Part shown: positions 1 through 7,782 of the stretch, piece by piece
How the letters are laid out: each line of letters begins with the position of its first letter
Numbering within the stretch: position 1 is the first letter of the stretch
Source of the DNA: CAUSKK01 sp963533935
GTDB lineage: Bacteria; Pseudomonadota; Gammaproteobacteria; Cardiobacteriales; Cardiobacteriaceae
DNA length: 20,582 nucleotides
Direction of reading: 5' to 3'
NCBI GenBank assembly: GCA_963533935.1
Contig: CAUSQL010000025.1
Location: forward strand, 1-20,582
Notes under the pieces: model-generated
Told to the model about the DNA's origin: nothing
The model's input: the letters and a program-made list of their open reading frames with translations, nothing else
Database searches by the model: none
Position numbers and translations under genes: made by a program

Positions 1-34
1 AAGGTCGTTGGTTCAAATCCAGCCCCCGCTTCCA
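1..34 (+). tRNA. metY: initiator tRNA-Met (fMet), 3' part only
   Basis: The window opens inside a tRNA. Visible are the variable loop (aggtc), the T arm with loop ttcaaat and a 5-bp stem (gttgg/ccagc, one wobble), the 3' acceptor strand ccccgc, and an encoded CCA at 32-34. Apart from two T-stem bases that stay paired and the two bases before CCA, this matches the E. coli initiator tRNA 3' part. Its position directly upstream of rimP-nusA-infB is that of metY in E. coli. The two bases before CCA are tt where E. coli has AA, so positions 72 and 73 would both be U. The anticodon and 5' acceptor strand lie outside the window, so identity rests on this partial match and on synteny. Confidence 0.75.
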
Positions 35-44
35 GAATTTTTAG

Positions 45-71
45 AAGCGCTTAGCAATAAGCGCTTTTTTT
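45..71 (+). terminator. intrinsic terminator after the tRNA, in the rimP operon leader
   Basis: A perfect 9-bp stem (aagcgctta at 45-53, taagcgctt at 58-66) with a gcaa loop runs into seven T residues (65-71). It ends about 24 bp before rimP, leaving no room for a separate promoter. The rimP-nusA-infB-rbfA genes must therefore be transcribed by read-through from the tRNA transcription unit. In E. coli the metY-nusA-infB operon has leader terminators and is NusA-autoregulated; the same logic is inferred here. Confidence 0.85.
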
Positions 72-95
72 ATTGCCAAAAACAGCGAGGCGACT

Positions 96-563
96 ATGTC
101 TAAAGAAGAAGAAATTGCTCATCTGTGTGCGCCGGTGGTTCAGGGGCTGGGCCTGGAACTGGTGGGGGTGGAATATCACCAGAATTCCGTTAATCCCATT
201 TTGCGCATCTATTTGGATCGGGAAGGTGGCATCACTATGGACGAAATAGTGGCGGCCACGGAACAATTGAATCCGCTGCTGGACGTGGCTGACCCCATCG
301 GGGGCTTTTACACCTTGGAAGTGTCGTCGCCGGGCCTGGACCGGCCGCTATTTAGCGCCGCCGACTTCGCTAAATTTGCGGGCCAGCCGGTCAAGGTGCA
401 GCTGAAAACGCCCCTGGAGCGGCGCCGCAAGTTCCAAGGCCTAATCCAAGCTGTGCAGGGCGAGGAAATTCAGCTGCTCTGCCAGATTGGCAAGGAGCAG
501 CAGCTAATTACCTTTAACTATGACAATGTGGACCGGGCGCGGCTGGTGCCGGTCTTTGACTAG
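96..563 (+). CDS. rimP: ribosome maturation factor RimP
   Basis: RimP (155 aa; about 150 in E. coli) acts in the cytoplasm in late maturation of the 30S ribosomal subunit. The N-terminal alpha/beta domain carries the family hallmarks LGLELVGVEY near residue 18, LRIYLDREGGIT near residue 36 and the segment YTLEVSSPGLDRPL near residue 72. An SH3-like C-terminal barrel follows. The ATG at 96 has a gcgagg Shine-Dalgarno sequence five bases upstream and gives the expected N-terminus. It is the first gene of the rimP-nusA-infB-rbfA operon and is separated from nusA by only 9 bp, with the nusA ribosome-binding site overlapping the rimP stop codon. Identification is firm. Confidence 0.95.
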   Translation: MSKEEEIAHLCAPVVQGLGLELVGVEYHQNSVNPILRIYLDREGGITMDEIVAATEQLNPLLDVADPIGGFYTLEVSSPGLDRPLFSAADFAKFAGQPVKVQLKTPLERRRKFQGLIQAVQGEEIQLLCQIGKEQQLITFNYDNVDRARLVPVFD

Positions 564-572
564 GAGTGAAGA

Positions 573-2048
573 ATGTCCCATAAGGAAGTGCTTGCCATCG
601 CTGAAGCGGTGGCCAACGAGAAAGAAATTCCCAAGGCCGCCGTCTTTGAGGCGCTGGAAACGGCGCTGGCCGCGGCCACCAAGAAGCGCTTTGAAGAGGA
701 GGTGGCCATTCGCGTCAGCATTGACCAGCGCAGCGGCGAGTACACTACCTATCGCCAGTGGTTCATTGTGGACGACGATGATTTCCTCGAGCGGCCCCAG
801 GCGCAGATGCGGGAAATGGTGGCGGCGGTGGAATTCCCCAAGGCCAATCTGCAGGCCGGCGACGTCCACGAAATAATCATTGAAAACGAGCCCTTCGGCC
901 GCATCAGCGCCCAGCTGGCCAAGCAAATCATCATTCAGAAGATTAAGGAGGCGGAGCGGGAGAAGATTTACCTGCAATTCGCCCACATGGAGGGCACGCT
1001 GGTCAATGGCATCGTGCGCCGCTACGAGAAGGGCACGGTGCTGGTGGACGTGGACGGCATGGAGGCGTCCATTAGCCGGGAGCATCTCATTCCCCGGGAA
1101 AATCTCCGCATCGGCGATCGGGTGCGCTGCTATTTGGAAAAGGTTAATCGGGACGTGCGCGGCCAGCTGCTGCTGCTGTCCCGCACCAGCCCGGAATTGC
1201 TGAAGCAGCTGTTCAAGGTGGAAGTGCCGGAAATTGGCGCCGGTAACATTGAAATCATGGGCGCGGCCCGCGACCCGGGGCGGCGCGCAAAAATTGCTGT
1301 GAAAACCCTTGACCCGCGCATCGACCCAGTGGGCGCCTGTGTGGGCATTCGCGGCTCACGGGTGCAGAGCGTTACCAATGAGTTAAATGGTGAACGCATC
1401 GACATTGTGCTGTGGAACGATGACCCTAGCGAGTATCTCTGCAATGCCATGGCGCCGGCGCAGATAATTCAGACCATCAGCGAGGAGGAGAAGAAAAAAA
1501 TCGAAATCATCGTGCCCGACGACCGCTATGCCCAGGCTGTAGGCCGGGAGGGCCAGAACGTGAAGCTGGCCAGCCAGCTTACCGGCTGGACCATCACCGT
1601 TACGCCCCAGCAGCTGTTTTTACAGCGCCAGAGCCAGGAGCAGTCCGGTTTGCAGCACTTCCTCGGCATCGACGACGAGCTGATGGAGCAGCTGCGGGAA
1701 AATGATTTAGCCAGTGCCGAGGCCCTGGCCGAGGCCGACGACGAACTTCTAACGGAAATCGCCGGCGACCGGGCCGAAGTGCTGCGGGACAAGGCGCTGG
1801 ACTATCAGCTCCAGCAGAATTTAGATGTGGAAGGGGAGGAGCTGGAAAATTTCATCGTTGACCTATTTCCGCGGGACAGCGCCCAAATCATTGGCGCTTT
1901 AAAAAATGAAGGATTAAACAGCCTGGCCCAGCTGGCCGACCTGTCCACCGCCGAGCTCATGGACATTAGCACCATGAACCAGCGGGACGCGGCGGCACTG
2001 ATTATGAGGGCCCGGGAACAGCAAGAGCAGGACAAGGGAGATGAATGA
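573..2048 (+). CDS. nusA: transcription termination/antitermination factor NusA
   Basis: NusA (491 aa; E. coli 495) binds RNA polymerase and nascent RNA, and modulates pausing, intrinsic termination and antitermination. The order is the RNAP-binding N-terminal domain (about 1-137), an S1 domain (MEGTLVNGIVRRYEKGTVLV), KH1 with VGACVGIRGSRVQ, KH2 with VGREGQNVK at 323-331, and two C-terminal acidic helix-hairpin-helix repeats (about 360-490). Two C-terminal repeats are typical of gammaproteobacteria. The start has gGAGtgaag just upstream, overlapping the rimP stop. The stop overlaps the infB start, so translation is probably coupled. NusA may regulate its own operon through the leader terminator; that is inferred from E. 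coli. Confidence 0.97.
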   Translation: MSHKEVLAIAEAVANEKEIPKAAVFEALETALAAATKKRFEEEVAIRVSIDQRSGEYTTYRQWFIVDDDDFLERPQAQMREMVAAVEFPKANLQAGDVHEIIIENEPFGRISAQLAKQIIIQKIKEAEREKIYLQFAHMEGTLVNGIVRRYEKGTVLVDVDGMEASISREHLIPRENLRIGDRVRCYLEKVNRDVRGQLLLLSRTSPELLKQLFKVEVPEIGAGNIEIMGAARDPGRRAKIAVKTLDPRIDPVGACVGIRGSRVQSVTNELNGERIDIVLWNDDPSEYLCNAMAPAQIIQTISEEEKKKIEIIVPDDRYAQAVGREGQNVKLASQLTGWTITVTPQQLFLQRQSQEQSGLQHFLGIDDELMEQLRENDLASAEALAEADDELLTEIAGDRAEVLRDKALDYQLQQNLDVEGEELENFIVDLFPRDSAQIIGALKNEGLNSLAQLADLSTAELMDISTMNQRDAAALIMRAREQQEQDKGDE

Positions 2049-4666
2049 TGCTTGTTAAAGATATAGCTAAACAATATGGCGCCAGCCCGGAGAAATTTAT
2101 CGCAGACCTACGGGCCGTGGGCATTACCGTCAATTCCGTCGAGGACGAGTTGGAATTAAGCAGCGATGAAAAGCGTCGTCTCATTAACCACATAAAAATT
2201 CAGAAGCCGGCGCCGAAGGTGAGCGTGCGGGGCGGCGAGAAGCGCGGTGAGGTGCGCAAGGAGCGTAAAACCGGCAGCAGTGCCAAAGCGCCCGCCAAAA
2301 AAAGCGAGGCCAAGCCGAAGGAGCGGAAGCTGACGCCGCTGGAACTAGCCAAGCAGATGGCGGAACAGCAGCGCATTGCCCAGTCCGACGCCCAGCGCCA
2401 GAGCGAAATCCAGGCGAAGGAGGAGGCGCTTGTCCAGGAGCAGGCCCGGAAAAAGGCCGAGGAGGAGCGCCGCGCCCGCAAGGAGGAGGAGGCGCGGCTG
2501 AAGGCGGAAGCCGAGGCCCAGCGCAAAGCCCAGGAGGAGGAGCTGGCCAAGAAAATGGCGGCCCAGGAGCAGGAGCGGCGCCAGCGGGAGGAGGAGCTAT
2601 CCCGCGCCAACGCCCAGAAGGAGTTGGCCAAGCAGCAGGAGCGGGAAAAGCAGGCCAGCCAGGAGCAGGCGGAACTGGAGGTAAAACGCCAGGAAGCCCT
2701 GCGCGATGTGGAACGCAAGGAGAGCTTCGAGGAGGAGGCCAAGGCCCGCTTCCACATTAATAGTGATCGGGATAAGACGCGGGAGCGCGGCGCCAGCAAA
2801 TCCGGCAGCGGGCGCAAGGGCGGTGGCAATAAACGGGAGGACGTGCAACGTAGTCCCAGCCGCTACCCGAAGAAGAATGCGCCACCGAAGCAGGAAAAAC
2901 CGGCTCCCATTGTCCGCGAGGTGCGCATTCCCGAGACCATTACCGTGGCTGAATTGGCCCACAAAATGGCCGTTAAGGGCACCGACCTAATTAAAACCAT
3001 GATGAAGCTGGGCACCATGGTAACCATCAACCAGGTGCTGGACCAGGAGACCGCCGCGCTGGTAGCTGATGAAATGGGCCACAGCTACGTACTGCTGAAG
3101 GAGAACGAGCTGGAGGCCCAGGCCATGGCTCAGGCCGATGGCAACAGCCAGAGTGTCGCCACCCGGGCGCCCGTGGTAACCATCATGGGCCACGTGGACC
3201 ACGGTAAGACCTCGCTGCTGGACTATATTCGTAAAAGTAAGGTGGCCGCCGGCGAGGCGGGCGGCATTACCCAGCACATCGGCGCCTACCGGGTGCAGAC
3301 GGACAAGGGCGCCATCACCTTCCTGGACACGCCGGGCCACGCCGCCTTTACGGCCATGCGCGCCCGCGGCGCCTCGGCCACGGACATAGTGGTGCTGGTG
3401 GTGGCCGCCGACGACGGGGTCATGCCGCAGACCATTGAGGCCATTCAACACGCCCAGGCGGCCAAGGCGCCCATTGTGGTGGCGGTGAACAAGATTGATA
3501 AGCCGGAGGCGGACTTTGAACGGATTAAGTCGGAACTGTCTCAGCACGGCGTTATCTCCGAGGACTGGGGCGGTGAAACCCTCTTCGCCTATGTGTCCGC
3601 CAAGACCGGCGAGGGCATCGACGACCTGCTGGACAAAATTCTGATTCAGGCGGAAATCATGGAATTGACCGCCCCGAGCCAGGGCATGGGCCGCGGCGTG
3701 GTCATTGAATCGCGGCTGGACAAGGGCCGCGGTACGGTGGCCACGGTGCTGGTGCAGGCGGGGCAGATGAAGAAGGGCGACATCATGCTGGCCGGCATGG
3801 AATACGGCAAGGTGCGCGCCATGCTCGACGAGAAGGGCAAGGAACTGAAGGAGGCGGGCCCGTCCACGCCCATTGAGGTGCTGGGTCTGTCCGGCACGCC
3901 CAAGGCCGGCGACGAGGTAATCATCGTCGAGGACGAGCGTAAGGCGCGGGAAATTGCCAACTTCCGCCAGGGTAAATTTAAGGAAATTAAGATTGCCCGC
4001 CAGCAGCGCAGCAAGCTGGAGAACATCTTCAGCGGCGCCAGCGACGACGAGGTTAAAACCATCAATCTCATGGTTAAGGCCGACGTGCAGGGTTCGGTGG
4101 AAGCGCTCAGCGACAGCTTCCTGAAGCTGGCCACCGACGAGGTGAAAGTGGCCATCATCGGCTCGGGCATTGGCGGCATTACGGAATCGGACGTGCAGCT
4201 GGCGCTGGCTTCCGAGGCCATCATCATTGCCTTTAACGTGCGCGCCGACGCCAACGCCAAGCGGCTGGCCGAGAGCGAAGGGGTAGATTTGCGCTACTAC
4301 AGCATCATCTACGAGGCCATCGACCAGGTGAAGGCGGCCATGGCCGGCCTGCTGTCGCCGGAGGTGAAGGAGGAAATCATCGGTCTGGCCGAGGTGCGTT
4401 CCGTGTTCCATTCTTCCAAGCTGGGCAATATTGCCGGCTGCATCGTCAGTGAAGGGGTGCTGAAGCGCAATAATCCGATTCGCGTGCTGCGCAACAACGT
4501 GGTCATTTACCAGGGGGCGCTGGAATCGCTGCGCCGCTTTAAGGACGATGTGAACGAGGTGCGGGCGGGTATGGAATGCGGCCTGGGGGTGAAGAACTAC
4601 AACGACGTGCGCGAGGGCGACCAGATTGAGTGCTACGAGCGGGTGGAAGTGGAGCGGCACCTGTGA
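2045..4666 (+). CDS. infB: translation initiation factor IF-2
   Basis: IF2 (873 aa; E. coli 890) is the GTPase that recruits formylmethionyl initiator tRNA to the 30S subunit and promotes subunit joining. An IF2-N subdomain is at residues 1-50. It is followed by a long, highly charged Glu/Lys/Ala/Gln-rich linker (about 70-290) and a second IF2-N module (about 300-350). The G domain has G1 GHVDHGKT at 382-389, G3 DTPGH at 428-432 and G4 NKID at 482-485, then the beta-barrel and the C-terminal fMet-tRNA-binding domain. Two adjacent ATGs (2045 and 2048) are both possible. The first overlaps the nusA stop as ATGA; a GGGAG motif at 2036-2040 suits either. Shorter IF2 isoforms from internal starts, as in E. 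coli, were not evaluated. Confidence 0.97.
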   Translation: MMLVKDIAKQYGASPEKFIADLRAVGITVNSVEDELELSSDEKRRLINHIKIQKPAPKVSVRGGEKRGEVRKERKTGSSAKAPAKKSEAKPKERKLTPLELAKQMAEQQRIAQSDAQRQSEIQAKEEALVQEQARKKAEEERRARKEEEARLKAEAEAQRKAQEEELAKKMAAQEQERRQREEELSRANAQKELAKQQEREKQASQEQAELEVKRQEALRDVERKESFEEEAKARFHINSDRDKTRERGASKSGSGRKGGGNKREDVQRSPSRYPKKNAPPKQEKPAPIVREVRIPETITVAELAHKMAVKGTDLIKTMMKLGTMVTINQVLDQETAALVADEMGHSYVLLKENELEAQAMAQADGNSQSVATRAPVVTIMGHVDHGKTSLLDYIRKSKVAAGEAGGITQHIGAYRVQTDKGAITFLDTPGHAAFTAMRARGASATDIVVLVVAADDGVMPQTIEAIQHAQAAKAPIVVAVNKIDKPEADFERIKSELSQHGVISEDWGGETLFAYVSAKTGEGIDDLLDKILIQAEIMELTAPSQGMGRGVVIESRLDKGRGTVATVLVQAGQMKKGDIMLAGMEYGKVRAMLDEKGKELKEAGPSTPIEVLGLSGTPKAGDEVIIVEDERKAREIANFRQGKFKEIKIARQQRSKLENIFSGASDDEVKTINLMVKADVQGSVEALSDSFLKLATDEVKVAIIGSGIGGITESDVQLALASEAIIIAFNVRADANAKRLAESEGVDLRYYSIIYEAIDQVKAAMAGLLSPEVKEEIIGLAEVRSVFHSSKLGNIAGCIVSEGVLKRNNPIRVLRNNVVIYQGALESLRRFKDDVNEVRAGMECGLGVKNYNDVREGDQIECYERVEVERHL

Positions 4667-5034
4667 AATTTGACCGCACCCGCCGCATCGGCGAGGAGAT
4701 ACGCCGCGAGCTGGCGACGGCGCTGAGCCAGCAGCTGGACCACCGCCACAGTTCGCTGCTGTCCTTTACCGCCGTCCATCTGACCCGCGACCTGTCCTAC
4801 TGCAAGGTTTACGTAACCCACGTGCTGCCGGACCCGGCCGAGCGGCAGGAATTGCTGGCCCTGTTGAACCAGCAGGCCAAGCAGTTCCGCCACCATTTGG
4901 CCCGCAATCTGAAGCTGCGCAAGGTGCCGGAGCTGACCTTTGTCTACGACGAATCCATTGAGTACGGGGCGAAGATGGAGGCCAAGCTGAAGGATTTGGT
5001 CAGAGATTTGCCGCCGGAGGAGCCCAGCGAATAG
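4663..5034 (+). CDS. rbfA: 30S ribosome-binding factor RbfA
   Basis: RbfA (123 aa; E. coli 133) is a KH-fold factor needed for 16S rRNA 5'-end maturation and cold-shock ribosome assembly. The start RTRRIGEEIRREL, the central DLSYCKVYVTH and the signature FVYDESIEYGAKM are typical. I chose the GTG at 4663, which overlaps the infB stop as GTGA and begins VKFDRTRR. An upstream in-frame start at 4630 would add eleven residues with no family match from inside infB. It is the last gene of the operon here: the truB, rpsO and pnp genes that follow rbfA in E. coli are absent, and a convergent gene and a palindromic repeat follow instead. Confidence 0.94.
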   Translation: MKFDRTRRIGEEIRRELATALSQQLDHRHSSLLSFTAVHLTRDLSYCKVYVTHVLPDPAERQELLALLNQQAKQFRHHLARNLKLRKVPELTFVYDESIEYGAKMEAKLKDLVRDLPPEEPSE

Positions 5035-5045
5035 GTCTTCGGTGT

Positions 5046-5125
5046 TTATACCGACGGAGGGGCGCTTTACCTGTTTGTAAATACAGCTATTTACGTACAG
5101 GTAAAGCGCCCCTCCGTTTGTAAAA
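5046..5125. repeat. palindromic intergenic element 1 (inverted pair)
   Basis: Two copies of the window's ~40-bp repeat unit lie head to head between convergent rbfA and the OmpA-like gene. The arms 5055-5083 and 5088-5116 form a 29-bp stem with only two adjacent mismatches and a cagc loop. GCGC cores are at 5062-5065 and 5106-5109, centres 44 bp apart. The spacer subtype after gcgctt is tacctg in both arms. The left outer end is of the taccgacgg type, the right of the acaaacgg type (read on the minus strand). No good T-run follows on either strand, so it is a weak candidate for a simple terminator. Confidence 0.9.
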
Positions 5126-5155
5126 GGCCAGGCCGCTTCAGCTGTTTTAGCTGTC

Positions 5156-5629
5156 CTAATCGCTCCAAATCACATCAATGGTCAGCCAGCCGCCGGGCTC
5201 CTCCGTACTTTTCACGGGCACGGCCGTGCCGCGGACGGTGATGATTTCCGGGCTAAGGCCCTGATTTACGAGAAAATTCTTCACCCTATCCGCATAGATA
5301 ATCGCCAGGTTTGCCCCGGTGCTGACCAGAGCATCGGTCGGTGGCTGGCCGTGGCTGCTAATCCTAATGCGCTGGGGCGGCGTCGCCAGCTGCCGGTAAA
5401 AGTCGCTCAACCGGGCACGGCCGGCGGCGCTCAGCTCCAGTTCGTTGCCCCTAAAGAGCTGGCCAATGCTAAAGCGGTACCGCTTTAGGGCCACGGAACT
5501 GCTGGCTTCCTGCACCGGCGCGGCGGTGAAGAATTGCCGCAGCCGCGCCATGGTCGTTTCTCCAGCCGCCGGCGTTTTGCCCCAGGCCAGGCCACTGAAC
5601 AGCAGCAGTAGCAATGATTGCTTAAACAT
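5156..5629 (-). CDS. small exported protein with a degenerate OmpA-like C-terminal domain
   Basis: The 157-aa product begins with a probable Sec signal peptide: MFKQS, then a Leu-rich core and an end near LAWGK at residues 14-18. No lipobox Cys is seen, so a periplasmic location is likely. Residues about 53-157 follow the OmpA/MotB pattern: LELSAAGRARLSDFYRQL, a central strand with SSHGQP, then YADRVKNFLVNQGLSPEII and VRGTAVPV. The family's peptidoglycan-binding Asp (in the GHTD region) and the Arg of the NRRVE motif are not visible, so binding may be lost or altered. The ATG at 5629 has ggag five bases upstream; a much longer reading in the same frame only runs antiparallel-free through rsmG in another frame. 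Repeat pairs sit on both sides. No specific name is assigned. Confidence 0.75.
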   Translation of the reverse strand: MFKQSLLLLLFSGLAWGKTPAAGETTMARLRQFFTAAPVQEASSSVALKRYRFSIGQLFRGNELELSAAGRARLSDFYRQLATPPQRIRISSHGQPPTDALVSTGANLAIIYADRVKNFLVNQGLSPEIITVRGTAVPVKSTEEPGGWLTIDVIWSD

Positions 5630-5639
5630 AAAAACTCCA

Positions 5640-5720
5640 GATACAAACAGACGGGCGCTTCCCCTGTTTGTAAAAATAGATATTTTACGTACAAGTAAAG
5701 CGCCCGTCCGTCGGTAAATT
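5640..5720. repeat. palindromic intergenic element 2 (inverted pair)
   Basis: An inverted pair lies between rsmG and the OmpA-like gene, both on the minus strand. GCGC cores are at 5655-5658 and 5700-5703, centres 45 bp apart. The inner acgggcgctt arms match, but the spacers differ: ccccTG on the left and tactTG on the right. The pair therefore combines two subtypes and is not an exact palindrome. The right outer end is of the taccgacgg type. It ends at the rsmG stop codon and begins just upstream of the OmpA-like gene's Shine-Dalgarno site. Confidence 0.88.
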
Positions 5721-6315
5721 AAGCCCGTGCCAGCAGCAGCAGCTGCCGCTCCGCCGCCAGATGGGGCACGGTCAGCGGAATCGTCCGCGCGGAGAAGTCC
5801 GCCCGTTCCAGCTGCTCTGCCTTCGGCCCCTTCATCAGCAGCCAGTGGCTGGTGGCCGTGCCCAGGTGTTCGGTCAGCTGTAGGAATAAATTCACCTCGG
5901 CCAGGGCACGGCTGATGATTACCGCCGCCGTTTCCCGGCAGTCCTCCACCCGGCCGCGGAATACCCGCACCTGCTCCAGGCCCAGCTGGGCCACCGCCGT
6001 GTTTAAAAAGGCACATTTCTTCCCGTTGCTCTCGATGAGCAGCACCGGCCGGGGCTGGCAGATGGCGATGATTAATCCGGGCAGACCGGCGCCGCTGCCC
6101 ACGTCGGCCAGGGAGCCGGGCGGCAGATGGGGCAGCACCGCCAGGCAGTCCAGCAGATGCTGAATCACCTGCTGGCGCCGGTCGCGCACGGCGGTCAGGT
6201 TGTGCACCGCGTTCCATTGGTTAAGTAAATCCAGGTAACGGGCCAGCTGGGCCAAGGTGGCCGGGTCTAAAGCCAGCCCCAGGGCCGCTGCCCCGTCCCG
6301 CAGCAGTTCGTCCAT
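5719..6315 (-). CDS. rsmG: 16S rRNA (guanine527-N7)-methyltransferase RsmG
   Basis: RsmG (formerly GidB; 198 aa, E. coli 207) transfers a methyl group from S-adenosylmethionine to N7 of G527 in 16S rRNA; loss gives low-level streptomycin resistance in several bacteria. The N-terminal helical part has the LNQWNAVHNLTAVRD block (31-45). The SAM-binding motif DVGSGAGLPG is at 71-80, followed by ESNGKKCAFL and an ISRALAEV segment. The start ATG shares one base with the pepA stop (TGATG), indicating translational coupling to pepA. rsmG more often sits beside mnmG or parA/parB near the origin, so its placement after pepA is unusual. Identification is firm. Confidence 0.95.
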   Translation of the reverse strand: MDELLRDGAAALGLALDPATLAQLARYLDLLNQWNAVHNLTAVRDRRQQVIQHLLDCLAVLPHLPPGSLADVGSGAGLPGLIIAICQPRPVLLIESNGKKCAFLNTAVAQLGLEQVRVFRGRVEDCRETAAVIISRALAEVNLFLQLTEHLGTATSHWLLMKGPKAEQLERADFSARTIPLTVPHLAAERQLLLLARA

Positions 6316-7727
6316 CAGAGACTGCGGAAGTATTCCAGCAATAGCGCCACCGGCCGGCCGGTGGCCCCCTTATTGGTGCCGCTGCGGAAGGAGACGCCGG
6401 CGATGTCCAGGTGCGCCCAGGGGTAGTTTTCCGCGAAGTGGGACAGGAAGGCGCCGGCGGTGATGGAACCGGCCTCGCGGCTGCCGGAAATGTTAGCGAT
6501 GTCCGCGAAGGGGCTCTTCATCATGTCCTTGTATTCCTTGTCCAAGGGCAATTTCCACAGGTAATCCTCGCTGCGCTGGCCGGCCTGGAACAGGGCTTCC
6601 TGCAATTCCTCGTCATTGCCCATGAGGCCGGCCCGGTGGGAACCGAGGGCGATGACCACGGCGCCGGTCAGGGTGGCCATGTCGATGACCGCCTGGGGCT
6701 TAAAGCGTTCGGCGTAGGTGAGGCCGTCGCAGAGAATGAGCCGGCCCTCGGCGTCGGTGTTGAGGATTTCCACGGTCTTACCGCTCATGGTTTTCACGAT
6801 GTCGCCGGGGCGGGTGGCCTGGCCGTCGGGCATGTTCTCCACCGCCACCACCAGGCCGATGACGTGCAGGGGCAGCTGTTCCCGGCATATACCTGCGATG
6901 GCGCCGAAGACCGCCGCGGCGCCGCCCATATCGCCCTTCATTTCGTCCATGGCCGCCGCCGGCTTGATGGAAATGCCGCCGGTGTCGAAGGTAACGCCCT
7001 TGCCCAGCAGCACGATGGGCGCGCTGTTCTTGGCCTGGGGCGATTTATACTCCATGACGATGAGCCGCGGCTCGTTGGCGCTGCCCTGGGCCACCGCCAG
7101 CGCCGCATTCATCTTTAACTCCGCCATCTGCGGCTTGCCCAAGACCTGCACGGTTAAATGTTCATGTGCTTTGCCCAGCTCCTCGGCCCGCTGGCCCAGA
7201 TAGGCGGGGGTGCAGACGTTGGCGGGCAGATTGACCAAATCGCGGCAGAGGCGGCTGCCGGCGATGTAGGCTTCCGCCTGGCGCAGTTCCGCCGCCGCAT
7301 CGACGCCGACAAACTGCCAGTGCCAATCGAAGGCGGCGCGCTTTTCACTTTTAAATTCCTCAAAGGCGTAATCGCCGGCGCCGAGGGCCTGGGCGATGGC
7401 CTTAACCTGGTCGGCGTTGCTGGCCAGATGGCAGGCGATATTTGCCCAGCCGTTGTCCCGGGCCAGGGCCTGGCCGCTGAGGGCCGCGTTAGTTAGCCCC
7501 TTGTCGCTGCCGTCCACCGCCACCACCAGCAGCCGCCGTTGGCCGGCCACGTCGTAGAAGAGGCGGCCACCCTTCTTTGGCAGATTGCCCTTCTCCTGCT
7601 GTTGGCTGAAATAGCCGGAGCTCTGCTGGTCGAATTGTTGTAAGGCGGGGGAGAAGGAACCATCTTCTTTAATGGCTACGATGGTTAGGTCGCTGGCGCT
7701 GGCCTGGGGAACGGTGGAAAAGTGCAT
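6315..7727 (-). CDS. pepA: leucyl aminopeptidase PepA (M17 family)
   Basis: PepA is a cytosolic two-metal hexameric aminopeptidase that removes N-terminal residues from peptides; in E. coli it also acts as a DNA-binding protein in cer/Xer recombination and carAB control. At 470 aa it is slightly short (E. coli 503). The metal and active-site segments are visible: GKGVTFDTGGISIKP, DEMKGDMGGAAAV and the M17 signature NTDAEGRL at 323-330. The start at 7727 has gagg five bases upstream; an upstream in-frame start at 7790 would add 21 residues from inside the divergent lptF control region. The neighbour lptF is divergent, as in E. coli. Confidence 0.95.
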   Translation of the reverse strand: MHFSTVPQASASDLTIVAIKEDGSFSPALQQFDQQSSGYFSQQQEKGNLPKKGGRLFYDVAGQRRLLVVAVDGSDKGLTNAALSGQALARDNGWANIACHLASNADQVKAIAQALGAGDYAFEEFKSEKRAAFDWHWQFVGVDAAAELRQAEAYIAGSRLCRDLVNLPANVCTPAYLGQRAEELGKAHEHLTVQVLGKPQMAELKMNAALAVAQGSANEPRLIVMEYKSPQAKNSAPIVLLGKGVTFDTGGISIKPAAAMDEMKGDMGGAAAVFGAIAGICREQLPLHVIGLVVAVENMPDGQATRPGDIVKTMSGKTVEILNTDAEGRLILCDGLTYAERFKPQAVIDMATLTGAVVIALGSHRAGLMGNDEELQEALFQAGQRSEDYLWKLPLDKEYKDMMKSPFADIANISGSREAGSITAGAFLSHFAENYPWAHLDIAGVSFRSGTNKGATGRPVALLLEYFRSL

Positions 7728-7782
7728 AAAAACCTCAAAATATTTAAAATTCCGGGGCAAAAGCATAGCAAATTGAGGTTTT
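7728..7782. promoter_or_regulatory. pepA/lptF divergent intergenic region
   Basis: These 55 bp must hold the 5' signals of both pepA and lptF. Both genes have a clear Shine-Dalgarno copy of gaggtttt, placed symmetrically at the two ends. The AT-rich stretch tatttaaaat at 7741-7750 is the only candidate -10 material. I could not place a convincing -35/-10 pair for either gene, so promoters may reach into the coding regions. This is one of the few gaps of this size in the window without the palindromic repeat. Confidence 0.4.

Noticed and set aside
45..71. The aagcgctt stem after the tRNA as a member of the palindromic family
   Set aside because: It shares only the 8-bp core and lacks the acataca/tgtatgt flanks; it is fully explained as an intrinsic terminator.
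685..700. Core-like gcgctt matches inside genes such as nusA and mqo
   Set aside because: Only the 6-8 bp core matches and the flanks do not, as expected by chance at this GC content.
2987..4660. 557-codon open frame on the minus strand opposite infB
   Set aside because: It is antisense to a firmly identified gene, rich in His/Leu/Val/Gly as expected for the complement of GC-rich codons, and shows no family resemblance.
4630..4662. Upstream start for rbfA
   Set aside because: The eleven added residues do not match RbfA; the GTG at 4663 gives the family N-terminus and the usual 4-bp overlap.
5055..5116. Element 1 as an ordinary bidirectional terminator
   Set aside because: The stem is strong, but the following sequence (tttgtaaaa) is a poor T-run, and elements 3 and 7 sit next to separate canonical terminators. 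Termination as a side effect is still possible.
5630..6217. N-terminal extension of the OmpA-like gene reaching into rsmG
   Set aside because: It is low-complexity Gly/Ala/Arg-rich sequence in an alternative frame of rsmG and crosses element 2. The ATG at 5629 has a signal peptide and a good Shine-Dalgarno site.
6411..7118. 235-codon plus-strand open frame opposite pepA
   Set aside because: Antisense shadow of pepA with no ribosome-binding site of note and no recognisable domain.
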